Positions 8,049 through 17,199 of a DNA stretch of 64,000 bases are shown piece after piece. The translations under genes and the position numbers were made by a program. The stretch comes from a virus. Below the pieces are notes generated by a model. It saw nothing but the letters and a program-made list of their open reading frames with translations, was not told where the DNA came from and did no database searches. Positions within the stretch are counted from its first letter, which is position 1. Each line of letters begins with the position of its first letter. The stretch is taken from positions 1-64,000 of IMG/VR virus record IMGVR_UViG_3300023176_004727. One strand, written 5' to 3'.

Positions 8049-8924
8049 ATGGCTAAGAAAGATGAAAAACGTTTTACATTTAAAGACAAGGACTACATTG
8101 TTAGGCCAGCAAGTGCCGCCGATGTTGTTGAGGCACAGAAAGTGTACAATAAAGCCTTCAAGAAAGCAATAGAAGAAGGTGCTATTCTCAAGAAAAGTCT
8201 TGAGGATCATATGCGTCGTCAGGGCTTATGGGATGATGACAAGCAAGAAGAATACGACCGCCTTATTAAGAAAAGTGCGGAGATCGAATATAAAATTAAA
8301 AGCGGGCAATATAAGCTAGCTTCTCAGCTTAAAGATAAGAGCTTTGAACTTAAAAGAATTCGCTCTGAGCTTGCGTCTTTGCTTATGGTAAGAAATTCAA
8401 TGGACTCTGCAACCGCTGATGGTATTGCAGATAATCAAAGATTCTTCTATCTAATCACCGCATCTGTTATTGACTATGAAACACAAAAGCGAGTCTTCTC
8501 TTCTTTAGAGGAATATATAGAGCAGGCGGATTCTGAATTAGCCATCAAATGTGCTGAAGAATATGCCAACTTTGCTTATGGTCTAGACGATAACTACGAA
8601 GATAAGCTATTAGAAAATAGAGTACTTGATAAGCTAGGTTTACTTAATGATAAAGGCCAGCTAATAAATAAGCAAGGCCATAGAGTAGATATAGAGGGTA
8701 ACTTGCTTGACAAAGACGGTGCCAGAATTGACAAAGAAGGCAACCGCATTGACATTAATAATAATCCAGTTTTAGAAGATGATGTTATTGATAGTCTAGA
8801 ATTTGAAGATGATTTGGACAATGCCGTAGAGGATGTCAAACCAGCTAGCAAATCCCGAGCATCTTCAGCTAAGCGTGCTAAAAAAAAAGAAGAAGTAGCA
8901 GCGGCTGAAGAAGCAACAGCATGA
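8049..8924 (+). CDS. putative tail assembly chaperone 2 with acidic repeat tail
   Basis: I use ATG 8049, which has AGGAGGG six bases upstream; an in-frame ATG at 8028 lies inside the preceding gene and has no ribosome site. The N-terminal part carries AILKKSLEDHMRRQGLWDDD, parallel to the GYW motif of the gene at 6687. Residues about 200-240 form short repeats of the type (I/L)DK(D/E)G..ID.(E/N)GN. The end is an acidic stretch followed by an Ala/Lys-rich tail (SSAKRAKKKEEVAAAEE). The place before the tape measure supports a chaperone or tape-measure partner role. Confidence 0.6.
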   Translation: MAKKDEKRFTFKDKDYIVRPASAADVVEAQKVYNKAFKKAIEEGAILKKSLEDHMRRQGLWDDDKQEEYDRLIKKSAEIEYKIKSGQYKLASQLKDKSFELKRIRSELASLLMVRNSMDSATADGIADNQRFFYLITASVIDYETQKRVFSSLEEYIEQADSELAIKCAEEYANFAYGLDDNYEDKLLENRVLDKLGLLNDKGQLINKQGHRVDIEGNLLDKDGARIDKEGNRIDINNNPVLEDDVIDSLEFEDDLDNAVEDVKPASKSRASSAKRAKKKEEVAAAEEATA

Positions 8925-8935
8925 TAGGCAGATAA

Positions 8936-11900
8936 ATGGCTTACGATTTCAATATGCAGATGAATATGCAAGCACCATCTGGTGCTAACATAAGTCGCGT
9001 TAAGAAGCAGATAGAGGCTGGTCTTGGCGGCATAAATATTGGTGGTTTAGACACTAAAGGGTTTGCCAAAGCCAATAGTGAAATCGAAAAAACTAGGAAC
9101 AATTTAAAAAAAGGCGAGAAAGCCAGTGAATCTTTTTTTCAAGCTCTCACTGGCAGAGCCGCTAATTATGCCACTTTTACGGCAATCAGCACAGCAGTTC
9201 TCAAATTAACTGGTGCTGTGGCACAAGCTACTAGAGAAGCCGTTAAATATGAGACCGAGTTAATTAAAATATCTCAAGTTACCGGAGATACTATCTCTCA
9301 AACTAAAGAATATGGTAAAGAACTACTCAATATCTCAAAGACCTATAATGTTAATATTACTAAGATTGCACAGTTAACTAGAACTTTAACTCAGACCGGC
9401 CTTTCTTTTAGAGAAGCCGCTAAGGGTGCTGAATTACTTGCTAGAACTAGCTTGTTAGCATCTTTTGATAACTTAACATCTACTACTGAAGGTTTGATTG
9501 CTGTTATGCAGACGTTTAACCTTACGGTATCTTCTAGTTCAAAAGTACTTGAAGAAATTAACATTGTTTCAAAAAGGTTTGCTGTTGAATCTGGAGACAT
9601 TGTTGAAGCAATTAGAAGAACTGGTGGTGCATTTAGTGCGGCGGGTGGTAATGTTGAAGAACTGATTGCATTGTTCACATCTGTTAGATCTACTTCTCGT
9701 GAAAGTGCTGAAACTATTGCTACTGGTTTCCGTACTATTTTTGGTCGTTTACAGAGACCTAAAACTATTGAATACTTTAAGGAATTAGGTATTCAGTTAC
9801 AAACTGCCGAAGGTCAATTCATTGGGCCATATGAGGCCATCAAACGAATTAGCGAGGGGTTAGACGAACTTGGCATTCGTGCAGGCTCTGTTCAGTTTGC
9901 ACAGGTCGTAGAACAAATTGGTGGTATTCGACAGCTATCTAAAGTGGTGCCATTGCTCGAACAATTTAATAAATCACAAAGAGCATTAGATCTACAAAAC
10001 CAAGCTAGTGCTGAAAGCACCAAAGACATAGAAAAGGCACAACAGGGTCTTGGCTTCCAATTAGGAGTGTTGCGTCAAGAATTTGGTGCATTAATTGCCG
10101 AATTTGTTGACTCTAGCTCGTTCAAGTTTCTTGCTGAAACCTTTATATCAATTGCTAGAACTGTGATTCGCTTAACGGCTGCGTTTAAGCCATTACTTCC
10201 TATTTTAGCCACTCTGACGGCATTTAAGATTGGCAAAGGTTTAGGAACTCTTATTTCAGGAGGGTTTAGTTTAAAGGGATTGAAAGAGGCTGCTGTAGCT
10301 CCTAAAGGATTTGCTAGAGGGGGTATTGTTCCGGGAAGTGGCAATGGTGATACGGTCCCAGCTATGCTGACGCCGGGAGAGTTTGTAGTTAGAAAAAGTG
10401 CTGTGCAGGCATTTGGTGCTGCTAATTTGGGCAAGATAAATCGTTATGCGGATGGTGGAGAGATTATCTATGATAGACCACAGAGGGACGGTATTGCAGA
10501 AGACACATTAAACGCTGGTATGGCTAAAGCAGTAAATGATTTAGCAAAGTCTATGAATAAGGATTCAAAAAAAGTTAGAGGAACTATTAAAAATATACCT
10601 CAATATGAATCAGTTGTTGGGGTATTATTTGAAGCGGCTTTATCAAGAGCTTCTGGTGGTAATTTTACCGACAATGATGATCCATTAAAACCATTTGATT
10701 TTCCTACCGGCCTTAAAAATAGCTATTTTAATTTAGTTGGTAGAGGTGCTATGCCAACTGATGCCAAAAAAACTAGACCCGAGCGAGCAAACATATTAAG
10801 TAAAATTGCAAGATTTTTATCAGGGGATGGACGAAAGCGGACGCCCGGAAAGAAAAATTTTGGTGTTGCTATTATGGAAAAAGGATCGGATGAAAGATTT
10901 ACATGGGACTTGGAAGACCTTGGTCAATATATACAAGAAAAAAATGTTGGAGGTTCAATTTCTGGTGCAGGAACCGATACTGTTCCCGCACTCTTAACTC
11001 CCGGTGAATTTGTTGTCAATAAAAAGTCTGCTCAGGCTTATGGTTATAACAATCTCAAAAACATTAATAAGTATGCTAAAGGAGGCATTGTACAAAGATT
11101 TGCGGGAGGTGGCGAAGTTGATAGAGGAAGAATAAGTGAACTTCTTAAACTGACAAATCAGGGAGACAAGAGGACTCAAATAGATACATCCGACGCTGAT
11201 GCTATTAAGCAGCAAATTAAATTATTGCAAGAACTTGTTAAATTAAATAAAGTTGCCTATATTAGATCACATCCAGATAGAGCGGGTGGAGATGATAAAA
11301 CCTTCAAAGATGATATAAGAGTAAGAGACATAGCAAATAAGCGTCTTGAAAAAATGAACGCGGCTTTAGAAAGAATTTCTGCTGGTATTGGCGGTGGTGC
11401 TGGAGGCGGCGGTGGTGCTGGAGGCGGCGGTGGTGCTGGAGGCGGCGGGGTCGGTGGAGGACTTATTGTTGCTAAGAAAGCAGAGGCTGAGGCTACTGAA
11501 TTAGCCACCACGAAAGTAGAGGGTTTAGTTGATGCGGCAAGCAAATCTGGTTATGCCTTGATTAAAGTTGAGCAATCTGGAAAGAAAGCGGCAGACGCTC
11601 AGGACAAAGCCGCCGAGGCGGCTAAAAAGCTAAGCCTAAATAGTGCTCAAGTTATCTTTGGATTTGCCGCACTTACTTCAGGTTTGAAAAACTTTGCTGG
11701 CCTTAATCTCAATCAAGCAGCATTGGATACTGCTCAAGTTAAAGCGGGTAAATTTGGAGGAACGGCTGATATATTAGGCAGGGTTGACAAAAATAACGTG
11801 AAAGCATTTAGTAGAACCTTGTTTGATGTTGGGAAAAAACTGCCAAACAAAGTTGGTAAGCCTTTGCAGGGCTTAGCAGTTGGAATAAGTAAAAATTCTA

Positions 11901-14900
11901 CTGCGATTGTCAAAGGTGCGGCAGGACTGGCTAAAGGTCTTAATGTAGCTATGTGGGCTGAATTAGTAGGAGGCTTTGCAGATTCATTATTTAGTCAAGA
12001 CTATGGAAAGCAAAAAGAACAAGCAATTGAACTAGGAGATGCTCAAGCTGCTGGCGTTGCAGCACTTAACGAATATAATCAGTCCATGTTGAGAGGCATT
12101 CCAGTTATTGGAGGATTTCTTTCCGCAGTGCAGTCGCTTTTACCAGTTTGGGAAACTAGCATTGGCGGAGTTGTTAAAGCAACTGCTGAAATGCAAGCGT
12201 CTGTGGTTGCCCTAGATAAAAAGATGGTGTCATCTAGTAAAAGCATCAATGATGCTTTCATTCGTGGAGATAGGGGAGAATTTAAAGCGGCTTATAGTGA
12301 AGCTAAAGGAGCTATTTCTAACACTCGATCTAAAATAGATACAACAAAAACAAAATTAGCTGAAGCTAGTGCTGGAAAACAAGCAGGGGCAGATGCTCTT
12401 GCTGGAGCTGCTGGTGGTGCTATAGCTGGAGCAGCAATAGGAAGCTTTGTTCCCATTATTGGAACAGGTATTGGAGCCGTGGCTGGTGGTCTAATTGGCG
12501 GTGCAATGGCCTTAAAATCATCTCTGGGCAAAAGCCATAAGGCGATTATAGAAGGTTATGAAGAAGCCGGAAAAGCCATTCAAGCGGCGGGGCAAGCACA
12601 AAGAGATATACAGCTACAGGTGGCTAATGAAATGACTTCAGCGGCTGTTAAGGTGATTGCTGCTGGTGGAACATACGAAGACGCTTTTGCACAATTAAAA
12701 GATCAGTTTGGAGATGAAGCATTTGCTGATATGTTTGGCGATGTAGATGTTTCAAGTGCAGCAGATGTAGAAGCAATATATCAAAAACAAAAAGTCGCAG
12801 CAGAGGAGGCGGCGGCAGCAATAGAAATGCAAAATCAAGCCATATCTGATCAGGCCGCTGATATAGAAACTAGATGGTTTCCTTGGACTAAGAATGCTTC
12901 TAAACAGGCTAAGGCTAGATTGGAAATGGAGAAGAAAGAACTGGAAGAAAAGAAGAAATCCGCAGAACAAAATAAACAGTTAATAGCACAACTTCAGCAA
13001 CAAATCGCTCAGCAGGCAGCTCTAAATAAAGAGAGGCAGATCGAGGCCGAAAGAATACGTACTATTATTGAACTTAATAGATCATGGCAGGAAAGTCAAG
13101 ATAGTATTAATAACACTATTTCAGAATTTTCAAATCTTTCTGATAAGTTTAGTAAAATAGGTACTGGACAATTAACTAATGAAGACGCATTGGCCGGAAC
13201 TGGTATTTCTACTCGTACAATGGGTATGAGTGGTGAACAGATACTTCGCGACAGTACCGCTTTTGAAGAAATGCTTCAGTCTATTAACAGAACTGCCGCA
13301 GCAAATAATTTAGGCACTGGTAGGCAAGATTTTCTAAGAAGAACACAAAATGAATTTGCAGCTATTGATAAGTTAGAAAACATATTGACAACAAATCAAT
13401 CTGTTACCGAAAAAGTCCTTGCTGCACAAAAAGCAGCAAGAGTTAGCACTACAGCAGATGATAAGGGCAAAGTTGCCGAGGGGCTGGCAGACACTGAAAT
13501 CACAGCCCTAAAAGACGAATTGATCAAACAGTTGGGCGGCAATGTAAGTACAGAATTGGAAGCTGGACTGCTTGAATACGCTAGAAAACTTGCCAGTAGT
13601 TTAGATGCCACCGTTGCTGCTGATGAGGTAAAGAAACAGCTTGGAGAAACCGCTGCTAGATTTTTTGAGGAACAAAAGGAAAACATTGAAAAGCTACAGG
13701 AAAAACGACAGGAGCTTCAGGACAAAGAGCTTGAAGTAGCTGCCAAGCGTGTTGCAGATGCAAAGCAGCTATATGATATTCAAAAAGAATCTAGCATGAA
13801 GATAGCGTCTCTTATTAAAGAAAGTCAAGACTTTTTTGATGTAGATCAAACAACAAGAGGTAGAAAAGCATCTGCTGCTAGAAATATTAAATTTGCTGAA
13901 GAACAAGCAGGTAGAGTTGCACAGGCTAGGCGATCATTTGGCTTTCGTGCGGATGTCCGTCCGGGGCAGCAAGCTGCTGGGACTATCGCAGCAATGTTTG
14001 GTTTTGGAGCCTCGGCTGAGAACGAGATAGCAGCAGATGTTGCAGTAATTGTTGCTGACGCAAAGAAACTTAAACAAGTTGGTCCAGAATATTTAAAGAT
14101 AATTAACGATCAGATTGATGCAGAAAAGACTAAGCTCGATGCTTTACGTGAACAGGCTATTGCTCAACGTGATGCAACACAGGCTCTACGCGATGCACAG
14201 GGCGATCTAGTTAATCAGTTTGCATTTGGCACGGATGAACAGCGTGGGGATCTATTAAGAAGTGCAAACGCTGCACAAATGGCGGCTTCACAAGGAAGTC
14301 TTGCTGGTCTTAGTGGAGAAATGCGTGGTCAAGTATCTTCGTTCTTAGATCAATTTTCAGATGTTCGTCTAGCACAATTTGGCGGTAGAACAGGTGCTCA
14401 GGTTAAGGGAGATATTGCCGCCGAGGAAGCTGTACGTGCCGGTCTGATCAGCAGATCTCAAAAAGCAGACTTTGCCGCCAAAGCCGCTAAGAAAGCTGTG
14501 CCGATTGATCAAAAATTAGCGGAAGGTATTAAAAATCAAGAAGAGGTTATTAAAAGACTATTTGAGTCAGAAAGAGCATTAAAAGAGGCACAGTTGAATC
14601 AGGAATTGCAAAATACTAAAGACATGGCTGGGATTGTAAGTCAATTTGCTACCGCTGTAGCTGATCTAGAGAAGAAGTTAGGTCAGGATCTGACTGACGC
14701 GATTGCTAATGGAATGAATGCTGCTAGACAGAATCAGATTAACGCTACTAAGAAGGCACAAGGTCTAGCCGAAAAAGGAGAAGATCCTGAATTAACGAAA
14801 AAAATAGCAGATAAACGAAGAGAGGTACAATTAGCGAAGGCAGCGGCTGGAAAAGCAGCACAAGATGAACATAACATAACTAAGAAATTAAATTCAATGC

Positions 14901-15454
14901 CTGTCCGGCGTTCCCGTTCCGGTAAGGGAAGTAACACGAGAGCGACTCTAGTTAGACAACAGAAAGAAGCAGCTAGAGTCCGACAGGCAGCATCTGATGC
15001 AATGCACACAAAACAGGCAGAGTTGGAGGCTTTGGAAGCAAAAGCAGCACAAGCCTCCGCTTTGCCAGTGTCACCGCAAACGACGACGGCGATTGATCAG
15101 GGAGTGAATAATACCACCCCGTCAGTGTCACCGGGGCCAAGTGTCATGCCTGCTATTGCTTCTCCTCCTCAGTCCGTGGCGGGATTAACTCCTTCAGTTA
15201 CCACACCGGCGGGAGGATCTTCCGTTGAACAAATTCCTAAATTTGAAATAACAGGATCACAACAAATTACTATTGCTATGCCAGACGTTCAAGCTGCTTT
15301 CAGCAAAGAAATTACGGGAATGGTTTATTCCGCAGTTGCATCAGTGTTTAAGACGGCTGCTGACAAGATAGACGGTTCTACATCTCCAGAAGGTGTTGCG
15401 TTGGCATTGCAAGATGCGGCAAATAATACTCAAACAGTAGGAGTAAGTTCATAA
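8936..15454 (+). CDS. tail tape-measure protein
   Basis: 2,172 residues. The N-terminal 350 residues follow the TP901-type tape-measure pattern (KYETELIKISQVTGDT, TLTQTGLSFREAAKGAELLA, GGNVEELIALFTSVRST, ETIATGFRTIFGRLQRP). Two copies of a Gly-rich module with T(D)TVPA.LTPGEFV lie near residues 462 and 673, a signature seen in many tape measures. Other features: an HPD-containing J-domain-like segment near 779, a Gly linker (818-842), a glycine-zipper hydrophobic stretch near 1149-1190, and long Ala/Lys/Glu coiled coil beyond. At about 1.5 Å per residue the tail would be roughly 300 nm long. It sits between chaperone-like and tail-tip genes and overlaps the next start (TAATG). Confidence 0.9.
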   Translation: MAYDFNMQMNMQAPSGANISRVKKQIEAGLGGINIGGLDTKGFAKANSEIEKTRNNLKKGEKASESFFQALTGRAANYATFTAISTAVLKLTGAVAQATREAVKYETELIKISQVTGDTISQTKEYGKELLNISKTYNVNITKIAQLTRTLTQTGLSFREAAKGAELLARTSLLASFDNLTSTTEGLIAVMQTFNLTVSSSSKVLEEINIVSKRFAVESGDIVEAIRRTGGAFSAAGGNVEELIALFTSVRSTSRESAETIATGFRTIFGRLQRPKTIEYFKELGIQLQTAEGQFIGPYEAIKRISEGLDELGIRAGSVQFAQVVEQIGGIRQLSKVVPLLEQFNKSQRALDLQNQASAESTKDIEKAQQGLGFQLGVLRQEFGALIAEFVDSSSFKFLAETFISIARTVIRLTAAFKPLLPILATLTAFKIGKGLGTLISGGFSLKGLKEAAVAPKGFARGGIVPGSGNGDTVPAMLTPGEFVVRKSAVQAFGAANLGKINRYADGGEIIYDRPQRDGIAEDTLNAGMAKAVNDLAKSMNKDSKKVRGTIKNIPQYESVVGVLFEAALSRASGGNFTDNDDPLKPFDFPTGLKNSYFNLVGRGAMPTDAKKTRPERANILSKIARFLSGDGRKRTPGKKNFGVAIMEKGSDERFTWDLEDLGQYIQEKNVGGSISGAGTDTVPALLTPGEFVVNKKSAQAYGYNNLKNINKYAKGGIVQRFAGGGEVDRGRISELLKLTNQGDKRTQIDTSDADAIKQQIKLLQELVKLNKVAYIRSHPDRAGGDDKTFKDDIRVRDIANKRLEKMNAALERISAGIGGGAGGGGGAGGGGGAGGGGVGGGLIVAKKAEAEATELATTKVEGLVDAASKSGYALIKVEQSGKKAADAQDKAAEAAKKLSLNSAQVIFGFAALTSGLKNFAGLNLNQAALDTAQVKAGKFGGTADILGRVDKNNVKAFSRTLFDVGKKLPNKVGKPLQGLAVGISKNSTAIVKGAAGLAKGLNVAMWAELVGGFADSLFSQDYGKQKEQAIELGDAQAAGVAALNEYNQSMLRGIPVIGGFLSAVQSLLPVWETSIGGVVKATAEMQASVVALDKKMVSSSKSINDAFIRGDRGEFKAAYSEAKGAISNTRSKIDTTKTKLAEASAGKQAGADALAGAAGGAIAGAAIGSFVPIIGTGIGAVAGGLIGGAMALKSSLGKSHKAIIEGYEEAGKAIQAAGQAQRDIQLQVANEMTSAAVKVIAAGGTYEDAFAQLKDQFGDEAFADMFGDVDVSSAADVEAIYQKQKVAAEEAAAAIEMQNQAISDQAADIETRWFPWTKNASKQAKARLEMEKKELEEKKKSAEQNKQLIAQLQQQIAQQAALNKERQIEAERIRTIIELNRSWQESQDSINNTISEFSNLSDKFSKIGTGQLTNEDALAGTGISTRTMGMSGEQILRDSTAFEEMLQSINRTAAANNLGTGRQDFLRRTQNEFAAIDKLENILTTNQSVTEKVLAAQKAARVSTTADDKGKVAEGLADTEITALKDELIKQLGGNVSTELEAGLLEYARKLASSLDATVAADEVKKQLGETAARFFEEQKENIEKLQEKRQELQDKELEVAAKRVADAKQLYDIQKESSMKIASLIKESQDFFDVDQTTRGRKASAARNIKFAEEQAGRVAQARRSFGFRADVRPGQQAAGTIAAMFGFGASAENEIAADVAVIVADAKKLKQVGPEYLKIINDQIDAEKTKLDALREQAIAQRDATQALRDAQGDLVNQFAFGTDEQRGDLLRSANAAQMAASQGSLAGLSGEMRGQVSSFLDQFSDVRLAQFGGRTGAQVKGDIAAEEAVRAGLISRSQKADFAAKAAKKAVPIDQKLAEGIKNQEEVIKRLFESERALKEAQLNQELQNTKDMAGIVSQFATAVADLEKKLGQDLTDAIANGMNAARQNQINATKKAQGLAEKGEDPELTKKIADKRREVQLAKAAAGKAAQDEHNITKKLNSMPVRRSRSGKGSNTRATLVRQQKEAARVRQAASDAMHTKQAELEALEAKAAQASALPVSPQTTTAIDQGVNNTTPSVSPGPSVMPAIASPPQSVAGLTPSVTTPAGGSSVEQIPKFEITGSQQITIAMPDVQAAFSKEITGMVYSAVASVFKTAADKIDGSTSPEGVALALQDAANNTQTVGVSS
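11393..11446 (+). repeat. three perfect 18-bp repeats coding a glycine linker
   Basis: The unit GGTGGTGCTGGAGGCGGC occurs three times in tandem inside the tape-measure gene and encodes a flexible GGAGGG linker. It separates the J-domain-like segment from the next helical part. Copy number is likely to vary between relatives. Confidence 0.9.
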
Positions 15455-17199
15455 TGCCAGTTATAATAACAAAAGCAGATTCTAATGGAACAGAATATGA
15501 TTATTATCTGGTTCCGGCTCCATTAGTATCTTTCAATAAACAAACATATAATAATATAGGCCGTCCGGGGTTTGGGGCTGACTACTCTGTTTCTTTACAG
15601 GGGACGTTAGTTCCAATGCTTGGAAATCCATATTATAGCGGAGATGCATCTCCAGTAGAATGGTTAAAAAATGATGATGATGCTGACGGGATATTCCGTA
15701 ATCGCGGAGTTGATAGCGATAGTATTGAAAATCACCCATTAACTGAAGCTAATCTTTTAGATACAACAATTAGAAAACAAGAAAAGGTTCGATGGTTATT
15801 TAGTAATCCATTAGTTAGTGGAGTTGCCCGCCCAATCAAAATTGCCATTCGTGGATGGGACGACGCTGATTATGGAGGAAGTGGCCTATCTTTTAATGCT
15901 TTTGTGGATGATGTTTCTTTTGATCCTGATGGGAGAGGCGTTAATCCCGGCGGCTATACAGTAAACATGAGGATGAGCAACTTTCTAACAAGTGCAAATC
16001 TCAATGAGTTTTCTGATTATACAAATGAAAATGCCCCGAAGTATCAAATTTCTAGTTTAACTGAAAACTTCGATATCCAAGAAGATGGTCAGAAGACATT
16101 GCAGTTTGGCACCGACGCTAGTTATGGACATAAAATTTTCCAAAGTGCAAATAAAGTTTATACAATTAACCGTTCTATCTCTGCGGTAGGATCTCCGGTA
16201 TATGATGAAGACGGAGCTTATGTCAGTGGATTAGCTCCGTGGCAACAGGCCAGCGGTTTTATTTATGAACACCTTGGCCTTGGCAGTGGATATATTCCAG
16301 AGATAAGATCTGAATTAAGACAATATTTAGGCAATAGCTATTCTGTTGGAAACACCGTATATCAAGAAACAGTTGATAAAGAGGGTGGAACATATAGTCT
16401 CACTGAAACCTATACTGCATATAGCGGCAACTATCCAGTAATTGAAACCATTAGTATTAATCAAGATGTTGGCGAAAATGAATCTAATACATTTAGTATA
16501 CAAGGAAATATTCAGGGGTTAAATACTGCTGATGGCTTCTCTATCTCAACTAATGCTTACACAAACGCATCTGGATATTGGGAAACAATTTCAACAGGTG
16601 TTCCCGCTGTCGCTTATTATCATGCACTTGGTGCTTTACCAGCAGGTAGCTGGTTGCATCCAAAAGCATTAAGTAGATCAGTTGGTAGAGATTTTGCCGC
16701 TGGAACAATTTCTTATTCATATAATTTTGATGATAGACCGCCAAATCTTGTTCCGGGAAGTGTATCAGAAAGTATTCAAATTAGCGATACGTATCCGGGA
16801 GAAATTTTCTCTGTTACTCCAGTCATAGGTCGTAGCCAGCCAGTTTTACAATATCTTAACTCAAGAAGTGAATATAAAAGAAATTTATCTATTAATATTG
16901 TAATGGGTACTCAGGCTCCATCGTGGAGTCTGGATCAAGTCAATGGAAGCGGAACGTTATCTGATGGTACGGGTGGAGCTTTAACAAGAAGAGATATCCT
17001 TAAAGACTTGTTAATTAATAAAAAACCAAGTATTACTAATACTGGCGAACTTAATGAAATTTATCAAGCTGCGAATCCAGCAAATGACCTTAATGTGACT
17101 GCTGGCAAATGCTTCCATTCAGCACCAAATGAAAGCTGGGACGCAAGAACAAGAAGTTATACTTATAGTATTGAATGGACTTATGAGAGGAGTTCTTAA
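15454..17199 (+). CDS. tail-tip protein downstream of tape measure (distal-tail candidate)
   Basis: 581 residues, beta-rich, no enzymatic motif. It is the first gene after the tape measure and starts at a TAATG overlap, the usual place of distal tail or tube-tip proteins. Phrases such as FNKQTYNNIGRPGFGADYSV and TVNMRMSNFLTSANLNEFSD, and the long runs of alternating hydrophobic residues, suit a multi-domain beta protein. The final segment (RTRSYTYSIEWTYERSS) looks like a closing beta hairpin. I call it structural by position and composition only. Confidence 0.6.
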   Translation: MPVIITKADSNGTEYDYYLVPAPLVSFNKQTYNNIGRPGFGADYSVSLQGTLVPMLGNPYYSGDASPVEWLKNDDDADGIFRNRGVDSDSIENHPLTEANLLDTTIRKQEKVRWLFSNPLVSGVARPIKIAIRGWDDADYGGSGLSFNAFVDDVSFDPDGRGVNPGGYTVNMRMSNFLTSANLNEFSDYTNENAPKYQISSLTENFDIQEDGQKTLQFGTDASYGHKIFQSANKVYTINRSISAVGSPVYDEDGAYVSGLAPWQQASGFIYEHLGLGSGYIPEIRSELRQYLGNSYSVGNTVYQETVDKEGGTYSLTETYTAYSGNYPVIETISINQDVGENESNTFSIQGNIQGLNTADGFSISTNAYTNASGYWETISTGVPAVAYYHALGALPAGSWLHPKALSRSVGRDFAAGTISYSYNFDDRPPNLVPGSVSESIQISDTYPGEIFSVTPVIGRSQPVLQYLNSRSEYKRNLSINIVMGTQAPSWSLDQVNGSGTLSDGTGGALTRRDILKDLLINKKPSITNTGELNEIYQAANPANDLNVTAGKCFHSAPNESWDARTRSYTYSIEWTYERSS

